Shown here piece by piece: positions 1-9,242 of a stretch of 64,000 nucleotides of DNA. The stretch's first letter is position 1, and every line of letters begins with the position of its first letter. The DNA is from Acidisarcina polymorpha (GTDB lineage Bacteria > Acidobacteriota > Terriglobia > Terriglobales > Acidobacteriaceae). A program made the position numbers and the translations under genes. The notes beneath the pieces were generated by a model. It was not told the DNA's origin and did no database searches. It saw nothing but the letters and a program-made list of their open reading frames with translations. The stretch spans positions 62,001 through 126,000 of the forward strand of contig NZ_CP030840.1 in assembly GCF_003330725.1 (NCBI RefSeq), given 5' to 3'.

Positions 1-799
1 TCGCATACTGGAGCGCGCTTCCACACGCACAATTCCGCTCGGCGGGGATGGCCGCCACGGCCGCCGCCACCACCTTGCTCGCATTGGCTGCATTCTGATT
101 CAGGACGGCAATCACTTGCTCGACCGTCACCGCGTCGTGGCTTTCATGCCAGCAGTCATAATCGGTGACCATGGCCATCGTCGCGTAGCAGATTTCCGCC
201 TCGCGCGCGAGTTTGGCTTCCTGCAGATTGGTCATGCCAATCACGTCCGCCCCCCAGCTGCGGTAGAGGTTTGACTCCGCTCGGGTAGAGAACTGCGGCC
301 CCTCCATACAGACGTAGGTGCCGCCGCGCTTTCCAACCACGCCGACGCTCTCGCAGGCAGTGGCGATTGCCTGGCCAACTACCGCACATACCGGGTCGCC
401 GAAAGCGATATGACCCACTATGCCATTGCCAAAGAAAGTCGACTCTCGATGAAATGTCCGGTCAATGAACTGGTCGGGAATCACAAAGTCCGTCGGCTTA
501 TGCTCTTCCTTCAACGAGCCCACCGCCGAGACCGACAGGATCCGCTCCACACCAAGCTTCTTCATCCCATAGACATTGGCGCGAAAGTTGAGCTCCGAGG
601 GAAGCAGCAGGTGGCCACGTCCATGGCGGGAGAGGAAAGCTACTTTACGTCCGGCTAGACTGCCCAGAACAAAGGCGTCGGACGGATCGCCAAAAGGCGT
701 TGTAATACGCTGTTCTCTAACGTTCGTCAGGCCAGGCATGGAATACAGCCCGCTGCCCCCGATAATGCCGATTTCTGCTTCTTGCAAACCACACTCCAC
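1..799 (-). CDS. mtnP: S-methyl-5'-thioadenosine phosphorylase, 3' end cut by window edge
   Basis: Phosphorolysis of 5'-methylthioadenosine to adenine and methylthioribose-1-phosphate, first step of methionine salvage; cytosolic. The minus-strand reading from a GTG at 799 gives about 266 residues beginning near GGSGLY, with RHGRGH (phosphate site), the purine-site stretch [10 protein letters not shown] and [15 protein letters not shown], and MVTDYDCWH, all in the family order. The only upstream stop in this frame is just before the start, no ATG is available, and GGGAG lies before the GTG; a TTG four codons in is the alternative. The family is usually around 290 residues, so only a short C-terminal tail lies outside the window. 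The gene is transcribed away from the metallopeptidase-like gene to its right, same strand, about 200 bases apart, so co-transcription is uncertain. Confidence 0.9.
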   Translation of the reverse strand, partial: MECGLQEAEIGIIGGSGLYSMPGLTNVREQRITTPFGDPSDAFVLGSLAGRKVAFLSRHGRGHLLLPSELNFRANVYGMKKLGVERILSVSAVGSLKEEHKPTDFVIPDQFIDRTFHRESTFFGNGIVGHIAFGDPVCAVVGQAIATACESVGVVGKRGGTYVCMEGPQFSTRAESNLYRSWGADVIGMTNLQEAKLAREAEICYATMAMVTDYDCWHESHDAVTVEQVIAVLNQNAANASKVVAAAVAAIPAERNCACGSALQYA

Positions 800-1005
800 C
801 GCGCTCCCGACACCGGGACGCTCATTTCTTTAGAAATTAGGTGTACTCGGTGAGTATAAACGGTAGGCATCTTGGGAGCAGAGATACGGCCCCAGACCAT
901 AGCTTCCCGCGTGGCAGGATCTTCCTGCTAAGGCATAAGGATACCTGCTCAGGCATCGTGCTTTAAAGACATGCTCAGCGCGCTCCAACCGCTCTTGCTT
1001 CTGCT

Positions 1006-2559
1006 TTAGTGCGGCATCCCCACCCGCATGAGCCCGCAATTTGCGAAGACATGCACGATCGCGCCACTCAATTCCTTCGCACCAGGGGTCGTTTGCGCGG
1101 TCTGTAAATTGCCGTTCGATTGCGCGCCCTCCATCAGGAACTCGAGCTTATGCGCAAGACCTAACTCAAAACTCTCACTGGTGAATACCTGATTACCATT
1201 CAACGCGATCAGCACCGGACCCTCGTTCGTCTGGTAGATTTGTTCGCCATTCGACTCCAGCTCCTGCTGCCGCTTGACCCCGGAGTATTTCCGCCCCAAT
1301 TCCTCAGCGTAAATCGCCGCAAACGTCTTCGCCGCATCGGGACTCTTCCACGCGGACAAATACATCAGCGCTACCGAACCGGTCTCAGCCTTCTGTTCCG
1401 GAGTCTTCGCCATCTTGCTCTGGGCAGCATAGTAAATGCCGCCATCCCACTGCGGTGTGAGCGCCACCGCGGCATCCTCCCCGGCAAAAAGTTCGGTCAG
1501 AATCCGCACGTCAAGCGCGCCCATCACCCCGATGTCGTACGGCGCATATTGATTGTCGAGCAATCCATGAACATCCGGCATCTGCAGCAGCGGCACCTTG
1601 GCCTGCCGCTCATAACTCTTGGGATTCAAAATCTCGAAGCTGGTTGATGGAGGTCGGTCCAACACCCCAGCGAAGGCTTCCGTCAGACCCTTATCTTTCA
1701 TCAGCACCTGTTCGAAGTTCAAGCCCTCGCGGTAAGGAAAAAGCAGCGATTCCTGCAGCAACAGCGGAGCTCGCGCCATTACCGGCGAGTCTGAATTATC
1801 CGTCAGATCCTCGTTTAGACTTCCTGCAACGTTCGGCGAAGTCAGAAGCGTCTTTCCCGAGCCTTTCAAGGAATAATCCACGAAGACCGCCATCGCCTGG
1901 CCCTCAAGCACCGCCTCGCGCGCTGTGTCGACTTCATCGACAGCGAGGTGCTTGTTATCGTCCTCCACATTTTTCGATACATCGGACAGCGACTTATTCT
2001 CCCAGCTATCCAGGTCGACATGCTGATCCTGTAAGGCATGGGTAAGCTCATGCGCCAACACCGGCTTCTGCGAATCCGGCGCGATCCAATCCAACAGGTT
2101 CACCGTCTTTGTCTTGCTGTCGTAGTAGCCGGCAATTTGTTCGGTGAGCAAACTTACCAGAAAAGGCTTCAGCTGAAAGTCACGGTCAAGTAGCCCAAAC
2201 TTCTTCAGCACAATCTCGGAACGCTGCATCCGCTTCGCATCTTCGTCGTCATTGAATTTGTCGACGACATATTTCTCGACCGAGGTCCGTGTCTGCAGCT
2301 TGCGTTTTACCTCATGCTTCACCGGCAGCTTCGAATCGCTCGAAGCAAAATGCAGAATATCGTCCACTGAGCGGAAGAGTTCTTTCGCCTGGGCGGGAGT
2401 TAAGTGTGTCTCTGGCGTTTTCTTCCCGTTATCGGGGTTGTCCTGCGGGACGCCCGACGCCGGACCTTCTCCCGGCTTCGGTGCCGTCGGGGCAGTCTGC
2501 GCACCACAGACAACTATTCCGACTGCCAGCCAAGCCAAACCGAACCATCTCAATGCCAT
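1006..2559 (-). CDS. Secreted HExxH metallopeptidase-like protein
   Basis: I do not recognise a named family, but this is a 517-residue exported protein with a zinc-peptidase signature. The chosen ATG at 2559 opens directly on a signal peptide (MALRWFGLAWLAVGIVVCGA), whereas the longer reading from 2613 would put 18 charged residues in front of it. A Pro/Gly-rich linker follows, then a mixed alpha region. AHELTHALQDQHVDL near residue 170 supplies HExxH, and EAVLEGQAM about 50 residues later could supply a third Glu ligand as in gluzincins; that ligand assignment is inference. The last 150 residues contain no motif I know. Likely periplasmic or extracellular. Comparable secreted HExxH proteins of unknown role are common in Acidobacteriota, but substrate and activity are unknown. 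Confidence 0.7.
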   Translation of the reverse strand: MALRWFGLAWLAVGIVVCGAQTAPTAPKPGEGPASGVPQDNPDNGKKTPETHLTPAQAKELFRSVDDILHFASSDSKLPVKHEVKRKLQTRTSVEKYVVDKFNDDEDAKRMQRSEIVLKKFGLLDRDFQLKPFLVSLLTEQIAGYYDSKTKTVNLLDWIAPDSQKPVLAHELTHALQDQHVDLDSWENKSLSDVSKNVEDDNKHLAVDEVDTAREAVLEGQAMAVFVDYSLKGSGKTLLTSPNVAGSLNEDLTDNSDSPVMARAPLLLQESLLFPYREGLNFEQVLMKDKGLTEAFAGVLDRPPSTSFEILNPKSYERQAKVPLLQMPDVHGLLDNQYAPYDIGVMGALDVRILTELFAGEDAAVALTPQWDGGIYYAAQSKMAKTPEQKAETGSVALMYLSAWKSPDAAKTFAAIYAEELGRKYSGVKRQQELESNGEQIYQTNEGPVLIALNGNQVFTSESFELGLAHKLEFLMEGAQSNGNLQTAQTTPGAKELSGAIVHVFANCGLMRVGMPH

Positions 2560-2694
2560 CCGCTTCACGTCTATTCCGTCCCTTCGACTTCCTGCCAGCC
2601 GCATTCGCCTCACGGGCCGCCATCCATCCCATCATTCCTTCGAAACTGCAGGCCTGTCCCATGACCGAAGCTATAATCGTCAAGAGTGGCTCCT

Positions 2695-3807
2695 ATGAGC
2701 GAATCAGCGACGTTGATCCCCGAAACCACCGCAGCCCCAACCCCGCTGGCCAACCTGCTGCAGGGTGAATCTCCTCATCTGACGCTTCGGATGCACGCCG
2801 GCGCACTCACGCCGGGAAATTTCTCCTCGACCGACGAGGAAATCGCTGCCGCCGCGACCGGCGTCGCAATCTTTGACTCCGGCTATCGCACCCGCATCCG
2901 AGTCACCGGCGAAGACCGCCTCCGCTGGCTCAACGGCATGGTCTCGAATGCTGTTCAGACCCTGCCGGAGGGAAGCGGCAACTATAACTTCATTCTCAAC
3001 GCCCAGGGACGCATCCAGGGTGACGCCTACATCTATCGCACCTCCGATTCCTTGCTCCTCGATACCGATCGCTCCCAGGCCGCCCGACTGCTCGCCCACC
3101 TTGACCACTTCATCATTATGGATGACGTAGAGCTTCGCCCGTTAGACGAGGTCACCAGCGGAATTGGTTTGGCTGGGCCACAGGCCGCAGCCATGCTCGA
3201 TAGTCTCGGGCTCAGTGCCTCGGGGCTCGCTCCCCTGCAATTCGTCGAGACGAGCATCGCTGGCCATGCGGTCACCCTGCTCCACGCGTATAGCCCCCTC
3301 ATCCCGCGGTATGAGATCTGGTTTTCACCCGATCATACGGCCGCTCTCTGGAAATCTCTGATCGCCGCCGGAGCCAAGCCGATCGGCATCGAGACTCTTG
3401 AGAGTCTTCGCGTTCTTGAGGGTATTCCCCGTTATGGGATCGACTTTAACGATCGCTATCTGGCCCAGGAAACCTCCCAGACTCGCGCTCTCAACTTCAC
3501 TAAGGGCTGCTATCTCGGCCAGGAAATCGTCGAACGGATTCGCTCCCGGGCCACCGTCCACCGCTACCTGCGCCAACTCGAACTCCATGGGGAAACTCCG
3601 ACGGCGCCGACCGATATCCTTGCAGCTGGCGACACGTCGTCACTCGGGCAACTCACCAGCATCGCCGCCATTCGCCTGCCCGGTTTAAGCGCAACTCTCG
3701 CACTGGGTTTCATCCGCACCGAAGCCCTCGAACGAAAAGCATCACTCGAATACACTGGCGGTATGGCCACCGTTCTCGACCATCTGCCAGCATTGCCTCG
3801 ATCATGA
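2695..3807 (+). CDS. ygfZ: YgfZ/GcvT-domain folate-binding protein
   Basis: Related to the T protein of the glycine cleavage system; YgfZ-type members bind tetrahydrofolate and help maintain certain iron-sulfur enzymes. The family signature K-G-C-Y-x-G-Q-E is present (KGCYLGQEIVERIRSR, about residue 265), with the conserved Cys. The N-terminal half contains the GcvT-like strand LNGMVSNAVQTLPEGSG. Length (370 residues) is a little above the E. coli protein (326), mainly through an N-terminal extension. I chose ATG 2695 because AAGAG lies 8 bases upstream; a GTG at 2686 is the longer in-frame alternative. It is divergent from the HExxH gene and is followed in the same direction by the DUF1844 gene 75 bases on, so the two may be co-transcribed. 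Confidence 0.85.
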   Translation: MSESATLIPETTAAPTPLANLLQGESPHLTLRMHAGALTPGNFSSTDEEIAAAATGVAIFDSGYRTRIRVTGEDRLRWLNGMVSNAVQTLPEGSGNYNFILNAQGRIQGDAYIYRTSDSLLLDTDRSQAARLLAHLDHFIIMDDVELRPLDEVTSGIGLAGPQAAAMLDSLGLSASGLAPLQFVETSIAGHAVTLLHAYSPLIPRYEIWFSPDHTAALWKSLIAAGAKPIGIETLESLRVLEGIPRYGIDFNDRYLAQETSQTRALNFTKGCYLGQEIVERIRSRATVHRYLRQLELHGETPTAPTDILAAGDTSSLGQLTSIAAIRLPGLSATLALGFIRTEALERKASLEYTGGMATVLDHLPALPRS

Positions 3808-3882
3808 TCTCCGGAGCTCCAGCAACTTCTTGTTCTCTTCCTCAACCAGCTTCACCGCGATCGCAGAAATTTGGAAAACATC

Positions 3883-4560
3883 ATGTCTGAGCAACAGAGC
3901 ACCTTTACCGTGACTGACCGCCGCAAATTCACTCTTGACGGAGAGCTCCGCGACCCCTCCACCGCCAGCACCGACGAAGAGGTCCACGTAATTCCCGCCG
4001 CTCCTTCCGAGCCGCTGCCTGCCGCGACTCCGGGCGCAGCTACCCTCGAGGGCGAGGCCCTCGATGTCGATCCCGATCCGCTCGATGAAGCCCTCGACGG
4101 GGATGGCCCGGAGTCGGACCTGGTCGAAGCCGGCGTGGCCGATTCCTCTATCGAAGACGAACTCGGCCCTCTCCCCACTAGCCAGGAGAGCGCCGACCAG
4201 CACGCCGCCTACCAGAAGTCTTCCGGTCAGCTCGATGAGATGATTCGCCAGGCGAATCCCGGCGCGCCTCCATCAGCCGAGATCGATTTCGAGCAGGTCG
4301 TTCAATCGTTCTACCTCTCCGCGGTCATCGCCATGGGCGCTGCCGCCGAGCCCGGCCAGAAGCCTCGCGTCGACATCATCGGAGCACGCCAATCGATCGA
4401 CATGCTTGCCGTCCTGGTCGACAAGACCAAGGGCAACCTGACCGATCGCGAAGAAAAGCTCCTTCAGACGGCGCTCTTCAACCTCCGCATGATGTTCCTC
4501 GAAATCACCAATTCCATCGCCGCCCAGGCGGTGAAGCCGAAGCCGAATCTCTCTCGTTAG
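3883..4560 (+). CDS. DUF1844 domain protein
   Basis: 225-residue acidic protein of unknown function. The N-terminal half (roughly 20-120) is low-complexity, rich in Asp, Glu, Pro and Ala and probably disordered. The C-terminal part from about residue 130 is the DUF1844 domain: it opens DFEQVVQSFYLSAVIAMGA and continues through RQSIDMLAVLVDKTKGNL and LLQTALFNLRMMFLEITN, predicted all-helical. Start at ATG 3883; a TTG at 3871 is the only longer in-frame option. DUF1844 proteins are often found near folate or cell-envelope genes in Acidobacteriota, but no activity is known to me. A soluble cytosolic protein is likely since no signal peptide or membrane segment is visible. Confidence 0.8.
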   Translation: MSEQQSTFTVTDRRKFTLDGELRDPSTASTDEEVHVIPAAPSEPLPAATPGAATLEGEALDVDPDPLDEALDGDGPESDLVEAGVADSSIEDELGPLPTSQESADQHAAYQKSSGQLDEMIRQANPGAPPSAEIDFEQVVQSFYLSAVIAMGAAAEPGQKPRVDIIGARQSIDMLAVLVDKTKGNLTDREEKLLQTALFNLRMMFLEITNSIAAQAVKPKPNLSR

Positions 4561-4954
4561 CTCTACCCGGCATCGGGAACTCAGTAAGGCGTCTCTCCTT
4601 GGCTTGGAATGTCAGCTGTTGAATGGCATTCCGAGCTCCAGACTTTCCCATTTTGCGTAGAAAGATCTCCCACTTTCCATAACGGACCGCCGAATCAGAG
4701 TCGCTTCGCGGGGCGAAAAGACTTGAAAGCGTCCAGGAATGCGCATCTCTCGTCAGACATCACGAACGGTGGACTTGGCACTTCAATTGCTTCTTCAGTG
4801 ATTTATTGCTTGGAATCTACATCCAGATAGTCCGCGACCGGCCGAGCTAAAGCTACTGACTGCTCCTTCTTCCTCGGTTGGAACGCTCCCAACATCGATC
4901 GCTGCTATGACGTCCGCCGCCTGATTTTCGGCGCGATCCGTATTAAAGGAGATT
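4561..4954. other. Intergenic region upstream of the TonB receptor gene
   Basis: About 390 bases with no convincing gene. A 73-codon plus-strand reading at 4609-4830 has no ribosome binding site and no recognisable protein features. GGAATG (4606-4611) and CATTCC (4627-4632) form a short inverted repeat but no T tract follows. I see no clear sigma-70 promoter pair. The last 15 bases hold the AAAGGAGATT ribosome binding site of the receptor gene. Confidence 0.5.
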
Positions 4955-7900
4955 ATGCGAAATAGAATTTTGACAGCAGCCCTTCCCCTTCTGGCGGCCC
5001 TGGCGCTAAGTACACCATCCCTCGTCTTCGCACAGACCAGCAAGGGCAATCTTGTCGGAGTCGTGCGGGACACCTCTGGAGCCGTGGTTGCGAACGCAAC
5101 CATCAGCTTGACCAACGAGGCGACCGGCGAGACCCGTCAGCTGACCAGCAACCCTAGTGGAGAGTATCGCGTTGATGCCATAGCCCCGGGAAGCTACTCG
5201 CTTGACCTGACAGCGACGGGATTCGAGGAAAAAAAGGTTGCGCACTTGAATGTCGCGCCCTCAACGTACACGAACTTCGACGTGGTGTTGAATGTTGGCG
5301 GAACTTCGGAAACCGTGGCAGTGCAAGCCCAAACCAACCTTATCAACACCGAAAATGCCCAGCTCTCGCAGAACATCGGCTCGGCAGTAATCAATAACCT
5401 GCCAATCTTCAGCCTAAATGCAATCGAATTGGCCTATGCCTCCCCAGGCGTTCAGCTGGTGGACCAAGGCAACCTTGGCAATGGGGTGTCCGTGCAGGTC
5501 AACGGCTCCAGGCCGCGGGCCAACAACTTCTTGATCGACGGCCAGGAGATCAACGACCCCGGCATCGCTGGTCAGGCCCTCCAGCCGCAATTGCCGGCGA
5601 TCTTCGATTCGGTCAGCGTGATCACCAACTCCGCGGCGGCCGAATATGGCGGAGCAGGCGGCGGCATCATCAACATGGTTACGAAGAGCGGAACCAGCAA
5701 ATTCCACGGCGGAGCCTGGGAGCTTTATTCAGGATCAGGCCTCAACGCTCTGGATGGCCAGCAGCGTCAACTGCCCCATACACACGGACTAAAAGCCCGT
5801 TTCAACGAGCATCAGATCGGCTTTTCGATCGGTGGTCCGATCTACAAGCAGAAGGTCTTCGGCTTCGGATCCGGCCAGTGGTCGCGGATCTACGGAAATG
5901 AAACCGCCGCCGTCAACCTGCTTCCGGACGCCGGCGGAATCGCGACCCTCCAGGCGCTCAGCCCGCAGTACCCGAACGCCGCGACCCTCCTCGGCCTGCT
6001 CGATGAAGGAACTTACCTGCAAAGTTTCAGTCAGATCACGAGTCAGGGCACCACGACCGTGAATCTGGGCCCCGATGCCCTGGGGAATCCCCGACCCGCG
6101 GTAACCTTTGGTCAATTCCAAAGGCCGCCGGTTCCCCAAAGCTCCCCGGACACGCAGTGGGCCTACCGCATCGACTGGCTCCCGCGCCCCAATGACACTC
6201 TCTACATTCGCTACCTGCACGACCGCACCAGTCTATCTCCCGACTTCTTCACCAACGCGACGTCTCTTCCCGGCTTCGATACGATCCAGGCCTTTACCTC
6301 AGAGCAATTCGCCGGCACCTGGACCCACGTCTTTTCACCCCGGCTTCTGAATGAGTTCCGCGTCTCCGAACTGCGCACCAACGGAGGCTTCGACTTCGCT
6401 CCTGCAACTCTCGCCAATCCCCTCGCCATCACGCCTACGGTCACACTCTTCGCAGAACAACAAGCCGGATTTCCAAACATCGGCGCCCCAAGCGGCTATC
6501 CCCAAGGAAGCGCCCAGGACATCTACCAGGGCCAGGACACCATCACCTGGACGCACGGAATGCACACCCTTCGTGCAGGGGCCGACGTAGGGAGAGAGAT
6601 CATCATCGATAAAGTGCCATTTGATTTTTATGGCACACTGACTTTCCAGTCGGGAGGCGGCTACAGTGACCTGGGCAATTACATCGATAATTACCTTGGT
6701 CCTTCCGGCACTGCGACCATTGATATCGGCAGCAACCGGGTTGATCCCCACTCCTACAACCAGGCTTATTTCGCGCAGGACGATATCAAGTTCAGCCCTG
6801 AGTTCACGATGAACCTCGGCGTCCGGTACGAATATCGGGCAAACCCCGAAAACTCTTTGCAGTACCCTGCCCTCGATCCCAACAATCTGACCGCTCCCAT
6901 CAATACCCGAATCAAAGTCAATGAGGACTACAACAACATTGCTCCGCGCATCGGCATCGCCTATGCTCCTCACGGCGCTGGGTGGTTTGGTCGCGACAAG
7001 TCCGTCTATCACGCTGGCTTCGGGATTTTTTACGACAGCGTCTTCACTAACATTGTTGACAATTCACAAGCTTCCGCCCCGAACATTTCTTCCCCTCAAG
7101 CAATCTCAACGACGGGCCGCGGGTTAACGGGAGCCTCGTCTCTCATCGGTACCCTCTCCCCGGTCGTTGATCCTTCCTCTACTGTTACCAGCGTTGTGAA
7201 CAACCTTGTCAATCCGCAGACTTACCAATGGAATCTGGGCTTCGAGAGACAACTACCGTCGAACGTCAAACTCACCGCTAACTACGTTGGTGTGCGGGCA
7301 GAGAAGCTGTTTGCCAATCAGCAATACAACTACTTCGACCCCAACACCGGGGAACGTTTGAACCCGAATCGCGGAGTGATCAATGCCCGTGGCAACTTTG
7401 CGGATTCGATCTATCACGCGTTGGAGCTCAACGCCTCGCACGAGTTCACCCATAACTTCCTGATCAACGCGAGCTATACCTACAGCAAGTCCATGGATGA
7501 CGGCTCCGAGGTATTCACGCTCTTCAACCAGTCGACGTCCTACGCTGCGAACCTGGCGCCCGGTGGACGCGCCGCGGAGTGGAGTCCCTCGGCCTACGAC
7601 CACACCCACTACTTCGCGGTGCAATATGTCTACCAGATTCCCGGTTATAACCGGGAACACATCCTATCGCTGATCACCAGCCATTGGACCATCTCGGGCG
7701 ACACCGTTCTGCAGTCAGGTCCCCCAAGCACCTGGTCCCTCTCCGGGATCGACACCAACCAAGACGGCAGCGCCGCCAACGATCGGCCGGTCCTCAGCAA
7801 TGCGAAGGCGCCGTACACCTCCATCGGCATTGATGGCGCTTACCTGGGACCAGACGCGGTCACCGGTGCGAACCCCACCCCCGGCGTCTACTATGATCTT

Positions 7901-8263
7901 GGGATCAATAACACCGCTGGAACTCTCAATCCCGTCGATCCGAATGCCGTACATTTCCTCATTCCGACCCAATCCGGCAACGTCGGCCGCGACAGTTTCC
8001 GTCAGCCCGGTGTCCAATATTGGAACCTGGCTGTCGAGAAGGACATCTCGGCATCCTTCACCAAACTCGAAGGGGCCGAGTTCCAATTCCGTGTCGAGGC
8101 CCAAGACGTCGGGAACCATAACAACGTAGAACCGCTTGATCTCAATCTCCTGGGCGTAGGCGGCTCCACCTTCCTCAACCCGTCTGTCGCTCGATCCAAC
8201 GTCAACAACGGGCCACTGGCACAAGGGCGGGTGCTGCGGCTCTGGGCGAAGTTTAACTTCTAA
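4955..8263 (+). CDS. Oar-type TonB-dependent receptor with carboxypeptidase-regulatory-like domain
   Basis: Outer-membrane beta-barrel receptor of 1102 residues. ATG 4955 has a strong AAAGGAG site and opens a signal peptide ending near LVFAQT. Residues about 30-110 form the carboxypeptidase-regulatory-like (CarboxypepD_reg) domain (GVVRDTSGAVVANATISLTN), followed by a plug domain with VNGSRPRANNFLIDGQEIND and a long barrel that ends in an aromatic residue (AKFNF), as outer-membrane barrels do. This architecture is the one greatly expanded in Acidobacteriota and resembles Myxococcus Oar; these receptors are usually linked to polysaccharide or other large-substrate uptake, but the ligand cannot be told. 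It stands alone between a 390-base upstream gap and a strong terminator, so it is probably monocistronic. Confidence 0.9.
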   Translation: MRNRILTAALPLLAALALSTPSLVFAQTSKGNLVGVVRDTSGAVVANATISLTNEATGETRQLTSNPSGEYRVDAIAPGSYSLDLTATGFEEKKVAHLNVAPSTYTNFDVVLNVGGTSETVAVQAQTNLINTENAQLSQNIGSAVINNLPIFSLNAIELAYASPGVQLVDQGNLGNGVSVQVNGSRPRANNFLIDGQEINDPGIAGQALQPQLPAIFDSVSVITNSAAAEYGGAGGGIINMVTKSGTSKFHGGAWELYSGSGLNALDGQQRQLPHTHGLKARFNEHQIGFSIGGPIYKQKVFGFGSGQWSRIYGNETAAVNLLPDAGGIATLQALSPQYPNAATLLGLLDEGTYLQSFSQITSQGTTTVNLGPDALGNPRPAVTFGQFQRPPVPQSSPDTQWAYRIDWLPRPNDTLYIRYLHDRTSLSPDFFTNATSLPGFDTIQAFTSEQFAGTWTHVFSPRLLNEFRVSELRTNGGFDFAPATLANPLAITPTVTLFAEQQAGFPNIGAPSGYPQGSAQDIYQGQDTITWTHGMHTLRAGADVGREIIIDKVPFDFYGTLTFQSGGGYSDLGNYIDNYLGPSGTATIDIGSNRVDPHSYNQAYFAQDDIKFSPEFTMNLGVRYEYRANPENSLQYPALDPNNLTAPINTRIKVNEDYNNIAPRIGIAYAPHGAGWFGRDKSVYHAGFGIFYDSVFTNIVDNSQASAPNISSPQAISTTGRGLTGASSLIGTLSPVVDPSSTVTSVVNNLVNPQTYQWNLGFERQLPSNVKLTANYVGVRAEKLFANQQYNYFDPNTGERLNPNRGVINARGNFADSIYHALELNASHEFTHNFLINASYTYSKSMDDGSEVFTLFNQSTSYAANLAPGGRAAEWSPSAYDHTHYFAVQYVYQIPGYNREHILSLITSHWTISGDTVLQSGPPSTWSLSGIDTNQDGSAANDRPVLSNAKAPYTSIGIDGAYLGPDAVTGANPTPGVYYDLGINNTAGTLNPVDPNAVHFLIPTQSGNVGRDSFRQPGVQYWNLAVEKDISASFTKLEGAEFQFRVEAQDVGNHNNVEPLDLNLLGVGGSTFLNPSVARSNVNNGPLAQGRVLRLWAKFNF

Positions 8264-8300
8264 TCTTTGCCTGGCTCGAACCTTCGCAAGTAGGCACAAC

Positions 8301-8338
8301 GAAAGCGCCGGCGCATCGAGCGTCCGGCGCTTTCTTTC
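8301..8338 (+). terminator. Rho-independent terminator after the TonB receptor gene
   Basis: A perfect 11-bp stem (GAAAGCGCCGG, 8301-8311, with CCGGCGCTTTC, 8324-8334) and a 12-base loop is followed by TTTCC. It lies 37 bases after the receptor stop codon. The T tract is short and overlaps the stem, but stem strength and position fit termination of the receptor transcript. Confidence 0.8.
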
Positions 8339-8462
8339 CAGAGCCGGTTCCTCCCGTAGCCCTCACCTCGTTTTTCGTTTCCGCGAAGGATTGTATAGTC
8401 GTCTAGAGCGGCCCAAGAATTCGACCCTTGAACTTGGGCGCATCTCCCATCCGTTCCCCTCC

Positions 8463-9239
8463 ATGCAGGCATCTCTCATCATCCTCGGCAGCGGTACCTC
8501 CATGGGCGTTCCGACCCTTGGCTGCGAGTGTCGCGTCTGCACCTCAACCGATCCTCGCGACAAACGTCTACGTCCCTCGGCGGCGGTCGTCTGGAATGGC
8601 CACCACGTCATCATCGACACCGGCCCGGATTTCCGCACGCAGGCGCTAAATTATGGGATCGGAGACGTAGACGCCGTCCTCTATACGCATTCCCACGCCG
8701 ATCACATCCTCGGCATGGACGACCTTCGTCCGCTCAGTTTCAAGCACACCGGCAAGATTCCCCTGTATGCTGACGATCCCACCGCCCGAATCCTCGAAAC
8801 GATCTTCGATTACACCTTTTCTGAGGATTCTCAGTACAAACTGCGTGCCCGGGTTCGACTCAACCGTCTGAATGGCGAAGCTTGCGTGAACCTCTGCGGC
8901 GTCGAGTTTCAGCGAATCCCCCTCCTCCATGGCCCTCTAGAAACGGGCGGCTATCGCTTCGGCAACGCCGCTTATCTCACCGATATGAATGCCATTCCCG
9001 ACTCCAGCCTTTCTCTTCTCAGGGGGGTCGAGGTGGTGGTTATCGACGCTCTCCGCGAACGTCACCATCCCAGCCATGCCAATATCGAAGAAGCCATCGC
9101 TTGGGTCGACAAGATCGGAGCGCGTCAGGCCTGGTTCACTCACATGTCGCACGAAATCCTCCACGCCGAGATCGACGCTAAATTGCCTCCGCACATACGT
9201 CTCGCCTATGACGGCCTTATCATCCCCGTTGAGCTCTGA
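8463..9239 (+). CDS. PhnP-like metallo-beta-lactamase-fold hydrolase
   Basis: 258-residue metal-dependent hydrolase. It opens LGSGTSMGVPTLGC with CECRVC, the cysteine cluster typical of PhnP-like members, then the metal motif THSHADH (HxHxDH) at about residue 77, LTDMNAIPD, and HPSHANIEEA and THMSHE near the C-terminus supplying the remaining histidines. PhnP itself cleaves phosphoribosyl cyclic phosphate in phosphonate breakdown; no other phn genes are here, so the true substrate is unknown and general phosphodiesterase is the safest call. Start: ATG 8463 matches the family N-terminus; an in-frame ATG at 8391 adds 24 residues of unlikely sequence. ribF begins 3 bases after the stop, so the two are very probably one operon. 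Confidence 0.85.
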   Translation: MQASLIILGSGTSMGVPTLGCECRVCTSTDPRDKRLRPSAAVVWNGHHVIIDTGPDFRTQALNYGIGDVDAVLYTHSHADHILGMDDLRPLSFKHTGKIPLYADDPTARILETIFDYTFSEDSQYKLRARVRLNRLNGEACVNLCGVEFQRIPLLHGPLETGGYRFGNAAYLTDMNAIPDSSLSLLRGVEVVVIDALRERHHPSHANIEEAIAWVDKIGARQAWFTHMSHEILHAEIDAKLPPHIRLAYDGLIIPVEL

Positions 9240-9242
9240 ATC

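Noticed and set aside
4609-4830. 73-codon plus-strand reading
   Set aside because: No ribosome binding site, no family, unusual composition.
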